Of a DNA stretch of 64,000 nucleotides, positions 1-8,415 are shown one piece after another. The position numbers and the translations under genes were made by a program. The DNA lies in contig NZ_CP108055.1 of NCBI RefSeq assembly GCF_036174265.1, positions 7,936,001 to 8,000,000 on the forward strand, read 5' to 3'. The notes beneath the pieces were generated by a model. The model searched no databases and was not told the DNA's origin. It saw only the letters and a program-made list of their open reading frames with translations. The stretch's first letter is position 1. Every line of letters begins with the position of its first letter. The stretch comes from Streptomyces sp. NBC_00285 (GTDB taxonomy: Bacteria > Actinomycetota > Actinomycetes > Streptomycetales > Streptomycetaceae).

Positions 1-1142
1 TCCTGGGCGGCACCAGCCAGGCGGCGCAGGCCTGGACCGTCATCGCCGTCGGGGCGCTCATGGTGATCTATGTGTCCCTGGGAGGGATGCGGGCGACCAC
101 ATGGATCCAGATCGTCAAAGCGGTCCTGCTGCTCGGCGGGACCGTCGTGCTGACCGTGCTCGTGCTGGTGCGGTTCCACGGAGACTTCAACCAGTTGCTG
201 TTCACGGCTGCGAAGCGCAGCGGTCACGGCGAATCGTTCCTGGCGCCGGGTCTGAAGTACGGCGGTGACCTGACCGCACGCCTGGACTTCATCAGCCTGG
301 GACTCGCCCTTGTACTCGGTACGGCGGGGCTGCCGCACATCCTGTCCCGCTTCTACACCGTGCCCACGGCACGCGCCGCACGGCGCTCGGTGGTGTGGTC
401 GATCGGGCTCATCGGCGGCTTCTATCTGATGACGATCGTCCTCGGGTTCGGTGCCGCCGCGATCGTGGGGCCGGAGGCCGTACGAGGATCGAACGCCGCG
501 GGAAACACCGCGGTCCCCCTTCTGGCCCTCGACCTGGGCGGCGGTGCCGACTCCACGGGAGGAACGGTTCTGTTCGCGATCGTCGCAGCCATCGCCTTCG
601 CTACGATCCTCGCCGTGGTCGCGGGCATCACGCTCGCTTCCTCGGCCTCCGTCGCCCATGACCTGTATGCCTCACTGCGGCGTCGGCGGGCCAAGCCGCA
701 CAGCGAGGTGGCCGTGGCGAGGACCGCCGCCGTGGGGATCGGCGTGATCGCGATCGCCCTCGGCCTGCTGGCCCGGGACCTCAACGTCGCCTTCCTGGTG
801 GGCCTCGCCTTCGCCGTCGCCGCGTCCGCGAATCTGCCCGTGCTGCTCTACTCGCTGTTCTGGCGCGGATTCACCACCCGGGGCGCCGTCTGGTCCGTGT
901 ACGGCGGCCTGATCCCGGCCATGACCCTGGTGCTGTTGTCGCCGGTGGTGTCCGGCAGTCCCGAGTCGCTTTTCCCCGGTGTCGACTTCCAGTACTTCCC
1001 GCTGCAGAACCCCGGGCTGGTCTCCATCCCGCTGGGCTTCGTCGCGGGTTGGCTGGGCACAGTCACCTCGTCAGAGGTCGCAGACGAGGCCAAACACGCG
1101 GAGACCGAGGTGCGGTCGCTGACGGGGGCCGGGGCGGTGTGA
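1..1142 (+). CDS. Solute:sodium symporter family permease (cation/acetate symporter type), 5'-truncated
   Basis: The frame is open from the left edge to a TGA at 1140-1142, so the window holds only the last 380 or so residues; the true start lies outside. The protein is a run of hydrophobic helices separated by short basic loops, with a segment reading LPHILSRFYTVPTARAARRS, which is typical of the cation/acetate symporter branch (ActP/MctC-like) of the SSS family. These carriers import small monocarboxylates such as acetate or pyruvate with sodium or protons across the cell membrane. The tail ends in a short charged segment. A response regulator gene is convergent downstream, which could fit sensing of a transported organic acid, but that link is inferred. 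Substrate is not determinable from sequence. Confidence 0.85.
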   Translation, partial: LGGTSQAAQAWTVIAVGALMVIYVSLGGMRATTWIQIVKAVLLLGGTVVLTVLVLVRFHGDFNQLLFTAAKRSGHGESFLAPGLKYGGDLTARLDFISLGLALVLGTAGLPHILSRFYTVPTARAARRSVVWSIGLIGGFYLMTIVLGFGAAAIVGPEAVRGSNAAGNTAVPLLALDLGGGADSTGGTVLFAIVAAIAFATILAVVAGITLASSASVAHDLYASLRRRRAKPHSEVAVARTAAVGIGVIAIALGLLARDLNVAFLVGLAFAVAASANLPVLLYSLFWRGFTTRGAVWSVYGGLIPAMTLVLLSPVVSGSPESLFPGVDFQYFPLQNPGLVSIPLGFVAGWLGTVTSSEVADEAKHAETEVRSLTGAGAV

Positions 1143-1250
1143 GGGCGGTACCGGCCATCGAGCGGCGCGTTCGTCAACGAGGGCGTGTTGGTCGAGGAGC
1201 GGGGCGTTCGTCGTCGTACGGCGTCCGTGGTCCAGGTGTCGGCGTACGGC

Positions 1251-1943
1251 CTAGGGGGTCACCCATGCGTACCGGTGCTCTGGTCGCCCGGTGTCGCCGT
1301 ATCTGAGGGAGAGGCGGAGGCGGCCGGCCTGTTCGAGATGGCGGAGGTAGCGCTGGGCGGTGGAGCGGCTCAGGCCGGTCTCGGCGGCGACCTCGTGGGC
1401 GGAGAGCGGGTGGTCGGCGTGGTGCAGGACGTGGCAGATGAGGTCCGTCGTCGGTTCTGAGTGGCCGCTCGGCAGGCCGGGGGAGGCCGGGACCGGTGTG
1501 GTGCGCAGGGCGCTGAAGATCCGGTCGACCTGCTCCTGGCCGGCGATGCCGCGGCCGCCGACCCGGTCGACGGTGCGGCGCAGGGCGGCGTAGGAATCCA
1601 GGCGGGTGCGCAGGGCCGCGAAGGTGAAGGGCTTGACCAGGTAGTGGAGGGCGCCGAGGCGCATCGCGGCCTGGATGGTCGCCACGTCCCCCGCCGCCGT
1701 GATCATGATGACGTCGGTGCCGTGGCCCTGTTCGCGCATGCGGTGGATGAGTTCGAGGCCGGTCTGGTCGGGCAGGTAGTGGTCGAGCAGGACCAGGTCG
1801 ATGGTCCCGCACTGCACAATGGCCAGCGCCTGGGCGGCGCTGTGCGCGCGGGAGGCCACCCGGAATCCGGGAACCTTGCCCACGTACTTGGCGTTGATCT
1901 CGGCGACACGGAAGTCGTCGTCCACAACCAGGACGTCAATCAT
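1251..1943 (-). CDS. Response regulator, CitB/DcuR type (orphan copy)
   Basis: A 230-residue transcriptional regulator. The receiver domain (about 1-120) has the acidic pocket D8-D10, the phospho-acceptor D54 in LLDHYLPD and the conserved lysine K104 in LVKPF. The C-terminal region (about 175-225) is a winged helix-turn-helix with LSRSTAQRYLRHLE, the organisation of CitB/DcuR/DpiA regulators of C4-dicarboxylate and citrate genes. The ATG at 1943 follows an AGAGG ribosome site at good spacing; upstream readthrough of the frame has no support. It is a close paralog (roughly 60% identical by eye) of the regulator at 4938-5618 but has no kinase of its own next to it. It is divergent from the ABC importer operon, its likely target or co-regulated partner (inference). 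Confidence 0.9.
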   Translation of the reverse strand: MIDVLVVDDDFRVAEINAKYVGKVPGFRVASRAHSAAQALAIVQCGTIDLVLLDHYLPDQTGLELIHRMREQGHGTDVIMITAAGDVATIQAAMRLGALHYLVKPFTFAALRTRLDSYAALRRTVDRVGGRGIAGQEQVDRIFSALRTTPVPASPGLPSGHSEPTTDLICHVLHHADHPLSAHEVAAETGLSRSTAQRYLRHLEQAGRLRLSLRYGDTGRPEHRYAWVTP

Positions 1944-2103
1944 GGGGCCTCTTCCCCTCAAGGCCTGACGGGCGGCAAGCCCATGTTCGGCTCCGCTGTT
2001 GTAGCGCGAGCAAAACAGGCACAACAGGCCGTTGCAAGCAAAAGAACGGCATGCGCTCAGAAGACTGATGCTGTGGCGCGGGCCACATCTACCGTCCCCG
2101 GCC
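1944..2103. promoter_or_regulatory. Divergent promoter region with AGCAAAA repeats
   Basis: The 160 bases between the orphan response regulator and the ABC importer are less GC-rich than their surroundings. They carry a direct repeat AGCAAAACAGGC (2009-2020) and AGCAAAAGAACGGC (2037-2050), with another ACAGGC at 2024-2029. Paired short direct repeats are the usual target form of CitB/DcuR-type regulators, so this may be the binding site of one or both flanking regulators. No exact promoter hexamers can be called. Confidence 0.35.
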
Positions 2104-2919
2104 ATGAGCGCAGACAGTAGCCCCGCCATCGAGCTGCGGGGCGCGAGCAAGGCATTCCGGACCCCGTCGGGGGGTCTGCACACGGCTGTCAGGGGACTCG
2201 ACCTCACGGTGGGTCGTGGGGAGTTCGTGGCGGTCGTCGGGCCCACGGGCTGCGGCAAGTCGACCACGCTGACCCTGGTCAGCGGGTTGGAGGAGCCCTC
2301 CGAGGGCGAGGTTCTGGTCGTCGGGGAGCCGGTTCGCGGGGTCGGGAACAAGGTCGGTTTCGTCTTCCAGCAGGACGCCACCTTCCCCTGGCGCACGGTC
2401 CTGTCCAACGTCATGGCCGGGCCCCGCTTCCGGGGTGTGCCCAAGGCGGAGGCGAGGCAGAAGGCGCGGGAGTGGCTGGCCCGCGTCGGGCTCACCGCCT
2501 TCGAGGACCGTTACCCCCATCAGCTCTCCGGAGGCCAGCGCAAGCGCGTGGCGCTCGCCGCGACCTTCGTCAACGACCCGGAGATCCTTCTCATGGACGA
2601 GCCGTTCTCCGCGCTCGACGTGCAGACCCGGGCACTGATGTCCGACGAGCTCCTCGAACTGTGGGAGGGGACGAGCGCGTCCGTCGTCTTCGTCACCCAC
2701 GATCTGGAGGAGTCCATCGCGCTGGCCGACCGGGTCGTCGTGATGACGGCCGGGCCCGCCACCGTCAAGCACATCTTCGACATCGACCTGCCCCGGCCCC
2801 GCAAGGTCGAGTCGGTGCGCCTGGAGCCGCGGTTCATCGAGATCTACCGCGAGATCTGGGAGTCCCTCGGCGAAGAGGTCCGCATCACCCGGGAGCGGGG
2901 TGCCGCTCATGTCGCCTGA
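2104..2919 (+). CDS. ABC importer ATP-binding protein (nitrate/sulfonate/taurine type)
   Basis: A 271-residue ATPase with Walker A GPTGCGKST (about 46-54), Q-loop FVFQQD, signature LSGGQRKRVALA, Walker B ILLMDEP and switch histidine FVTHD. The FVFQQDATFPWRTV stretch is typical of the SsuB/TauB/NrtD/ThiZ group. It would energise import by the permease immediately downstream. The start is uncertain: ATG at 2104 gives the usual family N-terminus but has no clear ribosome site, and an in-frame ATG at 2068 is possible. The stop overlaps the permease start by 11 bases, so the two are translationally coupled. Confidence 0.92.
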   Translation: MSADSSPAIELRGASKAFRTPSGGLHTAVRGLDLTVGRGEFVAVVGPTGCGKSTTLTLVSGLEEPSEGEVLVVGEPVRGVGNKVGFVFQQDATFPWRTVLSNVMAGPRFRGVPKAEARQKAREWLARVGLTAFEDRYPHQLSGGQRKRVALAATFVNDPEILLMDEPFSALDVQTRALMSDELLELWEGTSASVVFVTHDLEESIALADRVVVMTAGPATVKHIFDIDLPRPRKVESVRLEPRFIEIYREIWESLGEEVRITRERGAAHVA

Positions 2920-3787
2920 CGTCATGCCCGAGGCCCAGGTCGCACCGACCGTGACCGAGCCCGGCAACAAGACGGACCGCGCACACTCGCGCGCGCGTGC
3001 CGCCCGCAGACGCAAGATCGTCGTCGCGGTGTCCCGTGTGCTGCTCCTGGTGGCCGTTCTCGGCCTGTGGGAGGTGTTCGCGCGGGCCGAGGTGATCGAT
3101 CCCTTCAACTTCTCGATGCCCTCGAAGATCTGGGACCAGATCTGGACATGGGTGACGCACGGGACGGCGCTCGGCTCGCTGGGCGAACAGATCTGGTACA
3201 CGCTCTACGAGGCGCTGTTGGGCTGGGTCGTGGGCGTGGTCGCAGGTGTGGTCTGCGGTATTGCGCTGGGGCGGATCACCTTGCTCGCCGACGTACTTGG
3301 TCCATACATCAAGGTGCTCAACTCGATACCCAGGATCGTCCTTGCCCCGATCTTCGTGATCTGGTTCGGCCTCGGACCGGCCTCCAAGGTCGCCTCGGCC
3401 GTCGTCCTCGTCTTCTTCCCGGTGTTCTTCAACGCCTTCCAGGGGGCCCGCGAAGTCGATCGCAATCTGGTCGCCAACGCCCGCATCCTCGGCGCGAGCG
3501 ACCGCAGGGTGACGCTGCAGGTCGTGATCCCGTCCGCGACCTCATGGATCTTCACCAGCCTGCACGTCAGCTTCGGGTTCGCCCTCATCGGCGCGATCGT
3601 CGGCGAGTACATCGGCGCGACCAAGGGCATCGGCCTGCTCGTCGCGCAGTCACAGGGCACCTTCAACGCGGCCGGTGTGTATGCCGCGATGGTCATCCTC
3701 GCCGTCGTCGCGCTTCTCGCCGAAGGGCTGCTCACCTTCGCCGAGCGCCGCATCTTCCGCTGGAAGCCGACGGGTTCCGACAGCTGA
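2909..3787 (+). CDS. ABC importer permease (binding-protein-dependent, SsuC/TauC type)
   Basis: A 292-residue inner-membrane permease. A basic cytoplasmic N-terminus (about 1-30) is followed by about six transmembrane helices and the EAA loop EVDRNLVANARILGASD, which contacts the ATPase. The organisation is that of the BPD_transp_1 family members for sulfonate, nitrate, taurine or thiamine-precursor import. ATG 2909 is preferred to GTG 2900 because the GC-rich purine run at 2891-2900 is better spaced to it. The gene overlaps the ATPase gene upstream and is 73 bases from the binding protein downstream, so all three form one operon. Confidence 0.92.
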   Translation: MSPDVMPEAQVAPTVTEPGNKTDRAHSRARAARRRKIVVAVSRVLLLVAVLGLWEVFARAEVIDPFNFSMPSKIWDQIWTWVTHGTALGSLGEQIWYTLYEALLGWVVGVVAGVVCGIALGRITLLADVLGPYIKVLNSIPRIVLAPIFVIWFGLGPASKVASAVVLVFFPVFFNAFQGAREVDRNLVANARILGASDRRVTLQVVIPSATSWIFTSLHVSFGFALIGAIVGEYIGATKGIGLLVAQSQGTFNAAGVYAAMVILAVVALLAEGLLTFAERRIFRWKPTGSDS

Positions 3788-3860
3788 AGCCTTCCGCCCT
3801 GGCTGACCCCAGCCCCACTCAGCCTCTCCCCGCACCGCCCCTCACAAGGACGTGAACCCC

Positions 3861-4931
3861 ATGCGCAAGACCGCCAGATACGCCTCCCTGGCCGCCGCAG
3901 GCCTGCTGGCCCTCTCCTCGCTCACCGCCTGTGCCAACGACGCCGCCAGCACCGAGTCGGCTGGCTCCGGCAGTAAGGGCGACGGCAAGGGAACCAAAGT
4001 CAAGATCATGGTCGGTGGGCTCGACAAGGTCATCTATCTGCCCGCGATGCTGACCCAGCGGCTCGGCTACTTCGACTCCGAGGGGCTCGACGTGGAGCTG
4101 CTGAGCGAGCCCGCGGGCGTCCAGGCCGAGACCGCGCTCGTCTCCGGTCAGGTCCAGGGGGCCGTCGGATTCTACGACCACACACTCGACCTTCAGGTGA
4201 AGGGCAAGGACGTGGAGTCGGTCGTGCAGTTCTCGCATGCGCCCGGGGAGGTGGAGATCGTCTCCAGCAAGGCGGCGGGCGACATCACTTCGCCGAAGGA
4301 CTTCAAGGGCAGGAAGCTCGGCGTCACGGGCCTCGGCTCCTCGACCGACTTCCTCACCAAGTACCTCGCCGTCAAGAACGGAGTGAAGGTCAGCGAGTTC
4401 ACGCCGGTCGCCGTCGGCGCGGGACCGACCTTCATCTCGGCGCTGCAGCAGGGCTCGATCGACGGTGGCATGACGACCGACCCGACCGTCGCGACGATCA
4501 TGGACAAGAAGGCCGGCAAGATCCTTCTGGACATGCGCACGCCCCAGGGATCGGACGACGCGCTCGGCGGACCGTATCCCTCGTCAAGCCTGTACATGCA
4601 GACGGACTGGGTCAACGGTCACAAGGACACCGTCCAGAAGTTGGCCAATGCATTCGTCAAGACGCTCAAGTGGATGTCCACCCACAGTGCGACCCAGATC
4701 GCCGACAAGATGCCGGCCGACTATTCACAGGGCAACGGACTGCTGTATGCGGTGGCCATCAAGAACACGTTGCCCATGTTCACCAAGGACGGAGTGATGC
4801 CCAAGAACGGCCCTGAGACCGTCGAGAAGGTCCTCAAGGCGTTCAACCCCAACATCCAGAACGCCGACGTCGACCTCGACAGGACGTACACGACGGAGTT
4901 CGTCGACAAGGCCGCGCAGAACGCCGGCTGA
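3861..4931 (+). CDS. ABC importer substrate-binding lipoprotein (NMT1/THI5-like)
   Basis: A 356-residue extracytoplasmic binding protein. Residues 1-24 are a lipoprotein signal with lipobox LTAC (lipidated C24), followed by a Ser/Gly/Lys linker. The mature part (KIMVGGLDKVIYLPAMLTQRL, trimmed here to its pattern: a beta strand then YLPA) is the NMT1/SsuA/NrtA fold used for nitrate, sulfonates, taurine or pyrimidine thiamine precursors. Start: AAGGA at 3846-3850 is 10 bases from ATG 3861, whereas a GTG at 3852 would touch it. The substrate cannot be assigned; neighbouring CitB-type regulators hint at an organic anion. It converges on the second response regulator with only six bases between stop codons. 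Confidence 0.9.
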   Translation: MRKTARYASLAAAGLLALSSLTACANDAASTESAGSGSKGDGKGTKVKIMVGGLDKVIYLPAMLTQRLGYFDSEGLDVELLSEPAGVQAETALVSGQVQGAVGFYDHTLDLQVKGKDVESVVQFSHAPGEVEIVSSKAAGDITSPKDFKGRKLGVTGLGSSTDFLTKYLAVKNGVKVSEFTPVAVGAGPTFISALQQGSIDGGMTTDPTVATIMDKKAGKILLDMRTPQGSDDALGGPYPSSSLYMQTDWVNGHKDTVQKLANAFVKTLKWMSTHSATQIADKMPADYSQGNGLLYAVAIKNTLPMFTKDGVMPKNGPETVEKVLKAFNPNIQNADVDLDRTYTTEFVDKAAQNAG

Positions 4932-4937
4932 CTCACC

Positions 4938-5618
4938 TCACGCGCGGGTCGCCCACACGTAACGGTGTTCCGGGCGGCCCGCGTCGCCGTACTTCAGAGT
5001 GAGCCTGGCCCGTCCCGTGCGTTCCAGGAGCTTCAGGTAGCGCTGGGCGGTCTGTCGGCTCACCCCTGTCCGGTCGGCGATCTCCTGGGCCGACAGGGGT
5101 CCTTGGGCCTCCATCAGGGACTTGCGTACGAGCTCCGCCGTGGTGGGGGAGTGCCCTTTGGGCAGGTCGGGCTCGGCCGGCGAGGACAGGGCGCCGAAGA
5201 TGCGGTCGACCTCTGCCTGTTCGGCCTCGCCGCCCCCGTCCAGGGCCCGGCGCAGCTCGGCGTACGCCTCCAGCCTGGCGCGCAGCCCCGCGAAGGCGAA
5301 CGGCTTGACCAGGTACTGGAGCGCGCCCTGCCGCATCGCGGCCTGGACGGTCGTCACGTCCCGCGCCGCCGTCACCATGATCACGTCGGTCTGGTGGCCA
5401 CGCCTGCGCATCTCCTGGACGACCGCCAGCCCCGTCTCGTCGGGCAGATAGTGGTCCATGAGGACCAGGTCGACGTGGGGCAGAGCCTCCAGCTGACGCA
5501 GGGCGTCCGCAGCGTTGTGTGCCTCGCCCGCCACGCGGAAACCGGGCACCTTCTCGACGTAGGCCGCGTTGACGCGCGCCACGCGTGTGTCGTCGTCCAC
5601 GACCAGGACCTCGATCAT
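4938..5618 (-). CDS. Response regulator, CitB/DcuR type (partner of the adjacent kinase)
   Basis: A 226-residue regulator with receiver residues D8-D10, phospho-acceptor D55 (LMDHYLPD), lysine in LVKPF, and a C-terminal winged helix-turn-helix with VSRQTAQRYLKLLE. ATG 5618 lies five bases after AGGAG and shares its A with the kinase stop codon (TGATG), so kinase and regulator are co-translated; an adjacent GTG at 5621 is too close to the ribosome site. It is a close paralog of the regulator at 1251-1943, and the two bracket the ABC importer. The likely job is dicarboxylate- or citrate-type substrate control of the importer or of the symporter at the left edge. Confidence 0.92.
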   Translation of the reverse strand: MIEVLVVDDDTRVARVNAAYVEKVPGFRVAGEAHNAADALRQLEALPHVDLVLMDHYLPDETGLAVVQEMRRRGHQTDVIMVTAARDVTTVQAAMRQGALQYLVKPFAFAGLRARLEAYAELRRALDGGGEAEQAEVDRIFGALSSPAEPDLPKGHSPTTAELVRKSLMEAQGPLSAQEIADRTGVSRQTAQRYLKLLERTGRARLTLKYGDAGRPEHRYVWATRA

Positions 5619-7291
5619 CACGACTCCTCTTCGGTGGCGGTCTGCTGGGCGGCCGGCGCGGTGAGAGCGGGTTGCGTCTCGGCCAGGGCGTCCGGCAGTA
5701 CGACGGTGAACTCCGCCCCGCCGCCGCCCGCCTCCCCGACGGTCGCGCTGCCGCCCTGCCGCTCGGCGAGCTTACGCACCAGCGAGAGCCCGATGCCCCG
5801 CCCCCGGTGCGCCGGTGGCTCCTTGGTCGACCAGCCGTCGGTGAAGACCAGTTCCCGTTGCTCCACCGGGATTCCGGGTCCGGTGTCCCGCACACTGAGG
5901 ACGGCTGTACGGCCTTCTGTGCGCACCTCGACCTCCACGCGCGCGTGCGGTGCGCCGGCGACGGCGTCCAGGGCGTTGTCCACGAGGTTGCCGACGATCG
6001 TGACCAGCCCGCTCGGATCGACCAGCCGGTCCGGCAGCCGGGTCCGGTCCGAGACCCACAGGGCGACCCCGCGCTCGGCGGCGACGGTCGCCTTTCCCAC
6101 CAGCAACGCGGCGAGCAGCGGGTCCTCGATCTTCTCGGTGACCTGCTCCGCGGTGGCCCGGTGATCGCCGACGACCTCGCCGACGAACTCCACGGCGTCC
6201 TCGAACATGTCCAGTTCCAGCAGCCCCAGAAGCGTGTGCATACGGTTGGCGTGCTCGTGGTCCTGCGCCCTCAGCGCGTCGATCAGACCGTGGGTCGAGT
6301 CCAGCTCCCGGCCGAGCTGCTCCAGCTCGGTGCGGTCGCGCAGGGTGGCTACGGCACCGCCGTCGTCGGTGGGCATCCGGTTGGCGACCAGCACCCGCTG
6401 GCCGCGCACGGTGACCAGGTCGGTGCCCGTGACCCGGCCGGCCAGGACATCGGCCGTACGTCCGTCCCCGAGCGCCTCGTCGGGGGAGCGGCCGACGGCC
6501 TCGTCGCCGATGCCGAGCAGACGTCGTGCCTCGTCGTTGAGCAGGCGGATGCGTCCGTCGCGGTCCAGGGCGACGACACCTTCCCGGATGCCGTGCAGCA
6601 TGGCCTCACGCTCCGCGAGCAGCGCGGAGATGTCGGAGAAGGCCAGGTCCCGGGTCTGTCTCTGCACCCGGCGGGAGATCAGCCAGGCGGCCAGCGCGCC
6701 GACGGCGAGAGCCCCGCCCGCGTAGGCCAAAAGCCCTGGGATCGCATGGATCAGCCGGGCCCGCACACTGTCGTAGCCGATGCCGACGGAAACCGCCCCG
6801 ACGATCTTGTGTTCGCTGTCGTACAGCGGCACCTTGCCGCGGGCCGTGCGGCCCAGGGTGCCGCTGTCGATCTGCATGACCTCCCTGCCGGCCAGGGCCT
6901 GGCCCGGGTCGGTCGAGACGGTCCTGCCGACCTCACTGCGGGTGGGGTGCGACCAGCGCACGCCCCGCCAGTCCATCACCACGACGTACTGCGCCCCGGT
7001 CGCCCTGCGGATCCGCTCGGCCTCCTCCTGCACGGGACCGCCGGGCAGCGGGGGCGTGTCCTTCACCTGCTCGGCGATCTGCGGCCGGGCGGCGACGGTC
7101 TGGGCGATGGCGAGAGCCCGGCGCATCGCCTGGTCGTCCAGCTGGTTGCTCAGGGGCGCGAGGAACAGGCCGGTCGCGAGCACCGCGACCCCCGCGGCGA
7201 TCGCCAGCTGCATCAGAAGCACCTGGGAGAACGCCCGGCGGGGCAGTCCGAGACGCAGACGACGGGCGGGGGGAGTGCGGCTCATAACCAT
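5618..7291 (-). CDS. Sensor histidine kinase, CitA/DcuS type
   Basis: A 557-residue membrane kinase. An N-terminal helix (about 20-45), a periplasmic single-Cache-type sensor (about 46-180) and a second helix (about 182-205) are followed by a PAS domain (about 210-330, with GREGVVALDRDGRIRLLNDEA-like signature, here split) and a SPOB/CitA-type dimerisation helix with HEHANRMHTLLGLLEL-like sequence. The C-terminal HATPase domain has N-box NLVDNALDAV and G-boxes DTGPGIP and GRGIGLSLV. This order defines the CitA/DcuS/DctB-like family that senses citrate, C4-dicarboxylates or related acids. Start ATG 7291 is followed two codons later by another ATG (7285); neither has a strong ribosome site. Confidence 0.92.
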   Translation of the reverse strand: MVMSRTPPARRLRLGLPRRAFSQVLLMQLAIAAGVAVLATGLFLAPLSNQLDDQAMRRALAIAQTVAARPQIAEQVKDTPPLPGGPVQEEAERIRRATGAQYVVVMDWRGVRWSHPTRSEVGRTVSTDPGQALAGREVMQIDSGTLGRTARGKVPLYDSEHKIVGAVSVGIGYDSVRARLIHAIPGLLAYAGGALAVGALAAWLISRRVQRQTRDLAFSDISALLAEREAMLHGIREGVVALDRDGRIRLLNDEARRLLGIGDEAVGRSPDEALGDGRTADVLAGRVTGTDLVTVRGQRVLVANRMPTDDGGAVATLRDRTELEQLGRELDSTHGLIDALRAQDHEHANRMHTLLGLLELDMFEDAVEFVGEVVGDHRATAEQVTEKIEDPLLAALLVGKATVAAERGVALWVSDRTRLPDRLVDPSGLVTIVGNLVDNALDAVAGAPHARVEVEVRTEGRTAVLSVRDTGPGIPVEQRELVFTDGWSTKEPPAHRGRGIGLSLVRKLAERQGGSATVGEAGGGGAEFTVVLPDALAETQPALTAPAAQQTATEEES

Positions 7292-7375
7292 GACGGTACG
7301 TGGACATGCCGGATCCGCCGCCGGGGGTGTGGCATGGATCTCTTGATCAACGCATTGATGAGGCTGTCTGTACGG

Positions 7376-8320
7376 TCAGCTCGCCGGCGCCGTTGACGCG
7401 CTCAGCTCACACACGGACATGACGTCCAGCCGCGCGGGCGAGCCGAGCACCGAGGCCCCGCAGCTCTCCGGACGGGGCGGCAGCGACGCGGTCTGCGTGA
7501 CCAGCACCCGCCAGCGACGGCCGTCGGTGTGCGCGACAGTCACTTCCCAGTGCGGGGCCATGCCGTCCGTGCGGACCACCGTCAGCGCCTCCGCCGCGTA
7601 TTCGCCCGCCCTTGTGCGCACGGCCAGCTCGGCCGCCTGGCCGGGCCGCTCCCAGGCGGAGTTGCCGCGGCATCCCTCGACCACGACCCGGCCCTCCTGG
7701 ACGCTGTGGAGCACCTGCTTGACGGCATGCGCCTCGGCGCGGCCATAGGCGTAGCCGTACGGCAGGACGAGCAGCGTCGGGGAGAAACGGTGACCACCCA
7801 GATGAGTGACCTCCCAGGCGCCCTCGACACCCGAGGCGGCCAGCTCGGCGGCCAGTGGGCGGCCCAGGAGCGCGCAGCAGCGGTCCCGCTTGCCGTTGGT
7901 GCAGACGAGCGCGAGCGGATCGCCGACGTGGGGGCGTCCACCGAGCGCCGCGTCGAATCCGGTGTGGTCGCCCTTGCCGAGGGCGGCGAAGTCCAGGCCC
8001 AGCAGGTCCTGCGGTTCGCGGGTCGTCGCACTGTGCAGCCACACGTTGCCGGGCCGGGTGTGGGCCGCGTACACCTGCCGGGTGGTGCGTGTGCCGCTGT
8101 CGGCGTGACGTCCGGGTCGGCGGATGAGTGCGACACGCACGCCCGTGTCCTGCGCGGCGGCCTCCAGCGCCCGGCCCAGTGCGGGGTCCAGGTGGCTCGA
8201 AGTGAGCGCCTTGGCGCCCCAGGGACCGGGCTGTTCGAGCAGCAGCCAGGTCCGCGCGGTGGCCGCGGTTCCGGAAACGGGCTCGTCGAGGTCGTGCGAG
8301 ACCGTTGAGCAGGTACTCAC
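7376..8320 (-). CDS. Sucrase/ferredoxin-like (Suc_Fer-like) protein
   Basis: A 314-residue cytosolic protein of the sucraseferredoxin-like family, thioredoxin-fold proteins related to [2Fe-2S] ferredoxins. Recognisable blocks are WLLLEQPGPWG near residue 30, VCTNGKRDRCCALLGRP in the middle (cluster cysteines) and HLGGHRFSPTLLVLPYGYAYGR. Only one start codon (GTG 8320) precedes the conserved WLLLEQPGPWG block, so the start is secure. An iron box abuts this codon, so expression is probably repressed by DmdR1/IdeR when iron is plentiful and the mRNA is probably leaderless. The biochemical reaction is not established; a role in iron-siderophore reduction or iron-sparing electron transfer is inference. 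Confidence 0.85.
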   Translation of the reverse strand: MSTCSTVSHDLDEPVSGTAATARTWLLLEQPGPWGAKALTSSHLDPALGRALEAAAQDTGVRVALIRRPGRHADSGTRTTRQVYAAHTRPGNVWLHSATTREPQDLLGLDFAALGKGDHTGFDAALGGRPHVGDPLALVCTNGKRDRCCALLGRPLAAELAASGVEGAWEVTHLGGHRFSPTLLVLPYGYAYGRAEAHAVKQVLHSVQEGRVVVEGCRGNSAWERPGQAAELAVRTRAGEYAAEALTVVRTDGMAPHWEVTVAHTDGRRWRVLVTQTASLPPRPESCGASVLGSPARLDVMSVCELSASTAPAS

Positions 8321-8339
8321 AGAGGTGAGCCTAACCTGA
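8321..8339 (-). promoter_or_regulatory. IdeR/DmdR1-type iron box
   Basis: On the minus strand the 19 bases directly before the GTG start read TCAGGTTAGGCTCACCTCT. This matches the actinobacterial iron-box consensus TTAGGTTAGGCTAACCTAA at 15 of 19 positions, including the complete AGGTTAGGCT core. Its position against the start codon implies that it overlaps the promoter of a leaderless transcript, so that iron-loaded DmdR1 would block transcription of the Suc_Fer-like gene. Confidence 0.75.
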
Positions 8340-8415
8340 CTCGCGGCGCGGCGACTTCCGGCCGTGACCTGTCAGTGCTCCGTGAGCGTGGTGCCGATTC
8401 TCCGGCACGGTCGTG

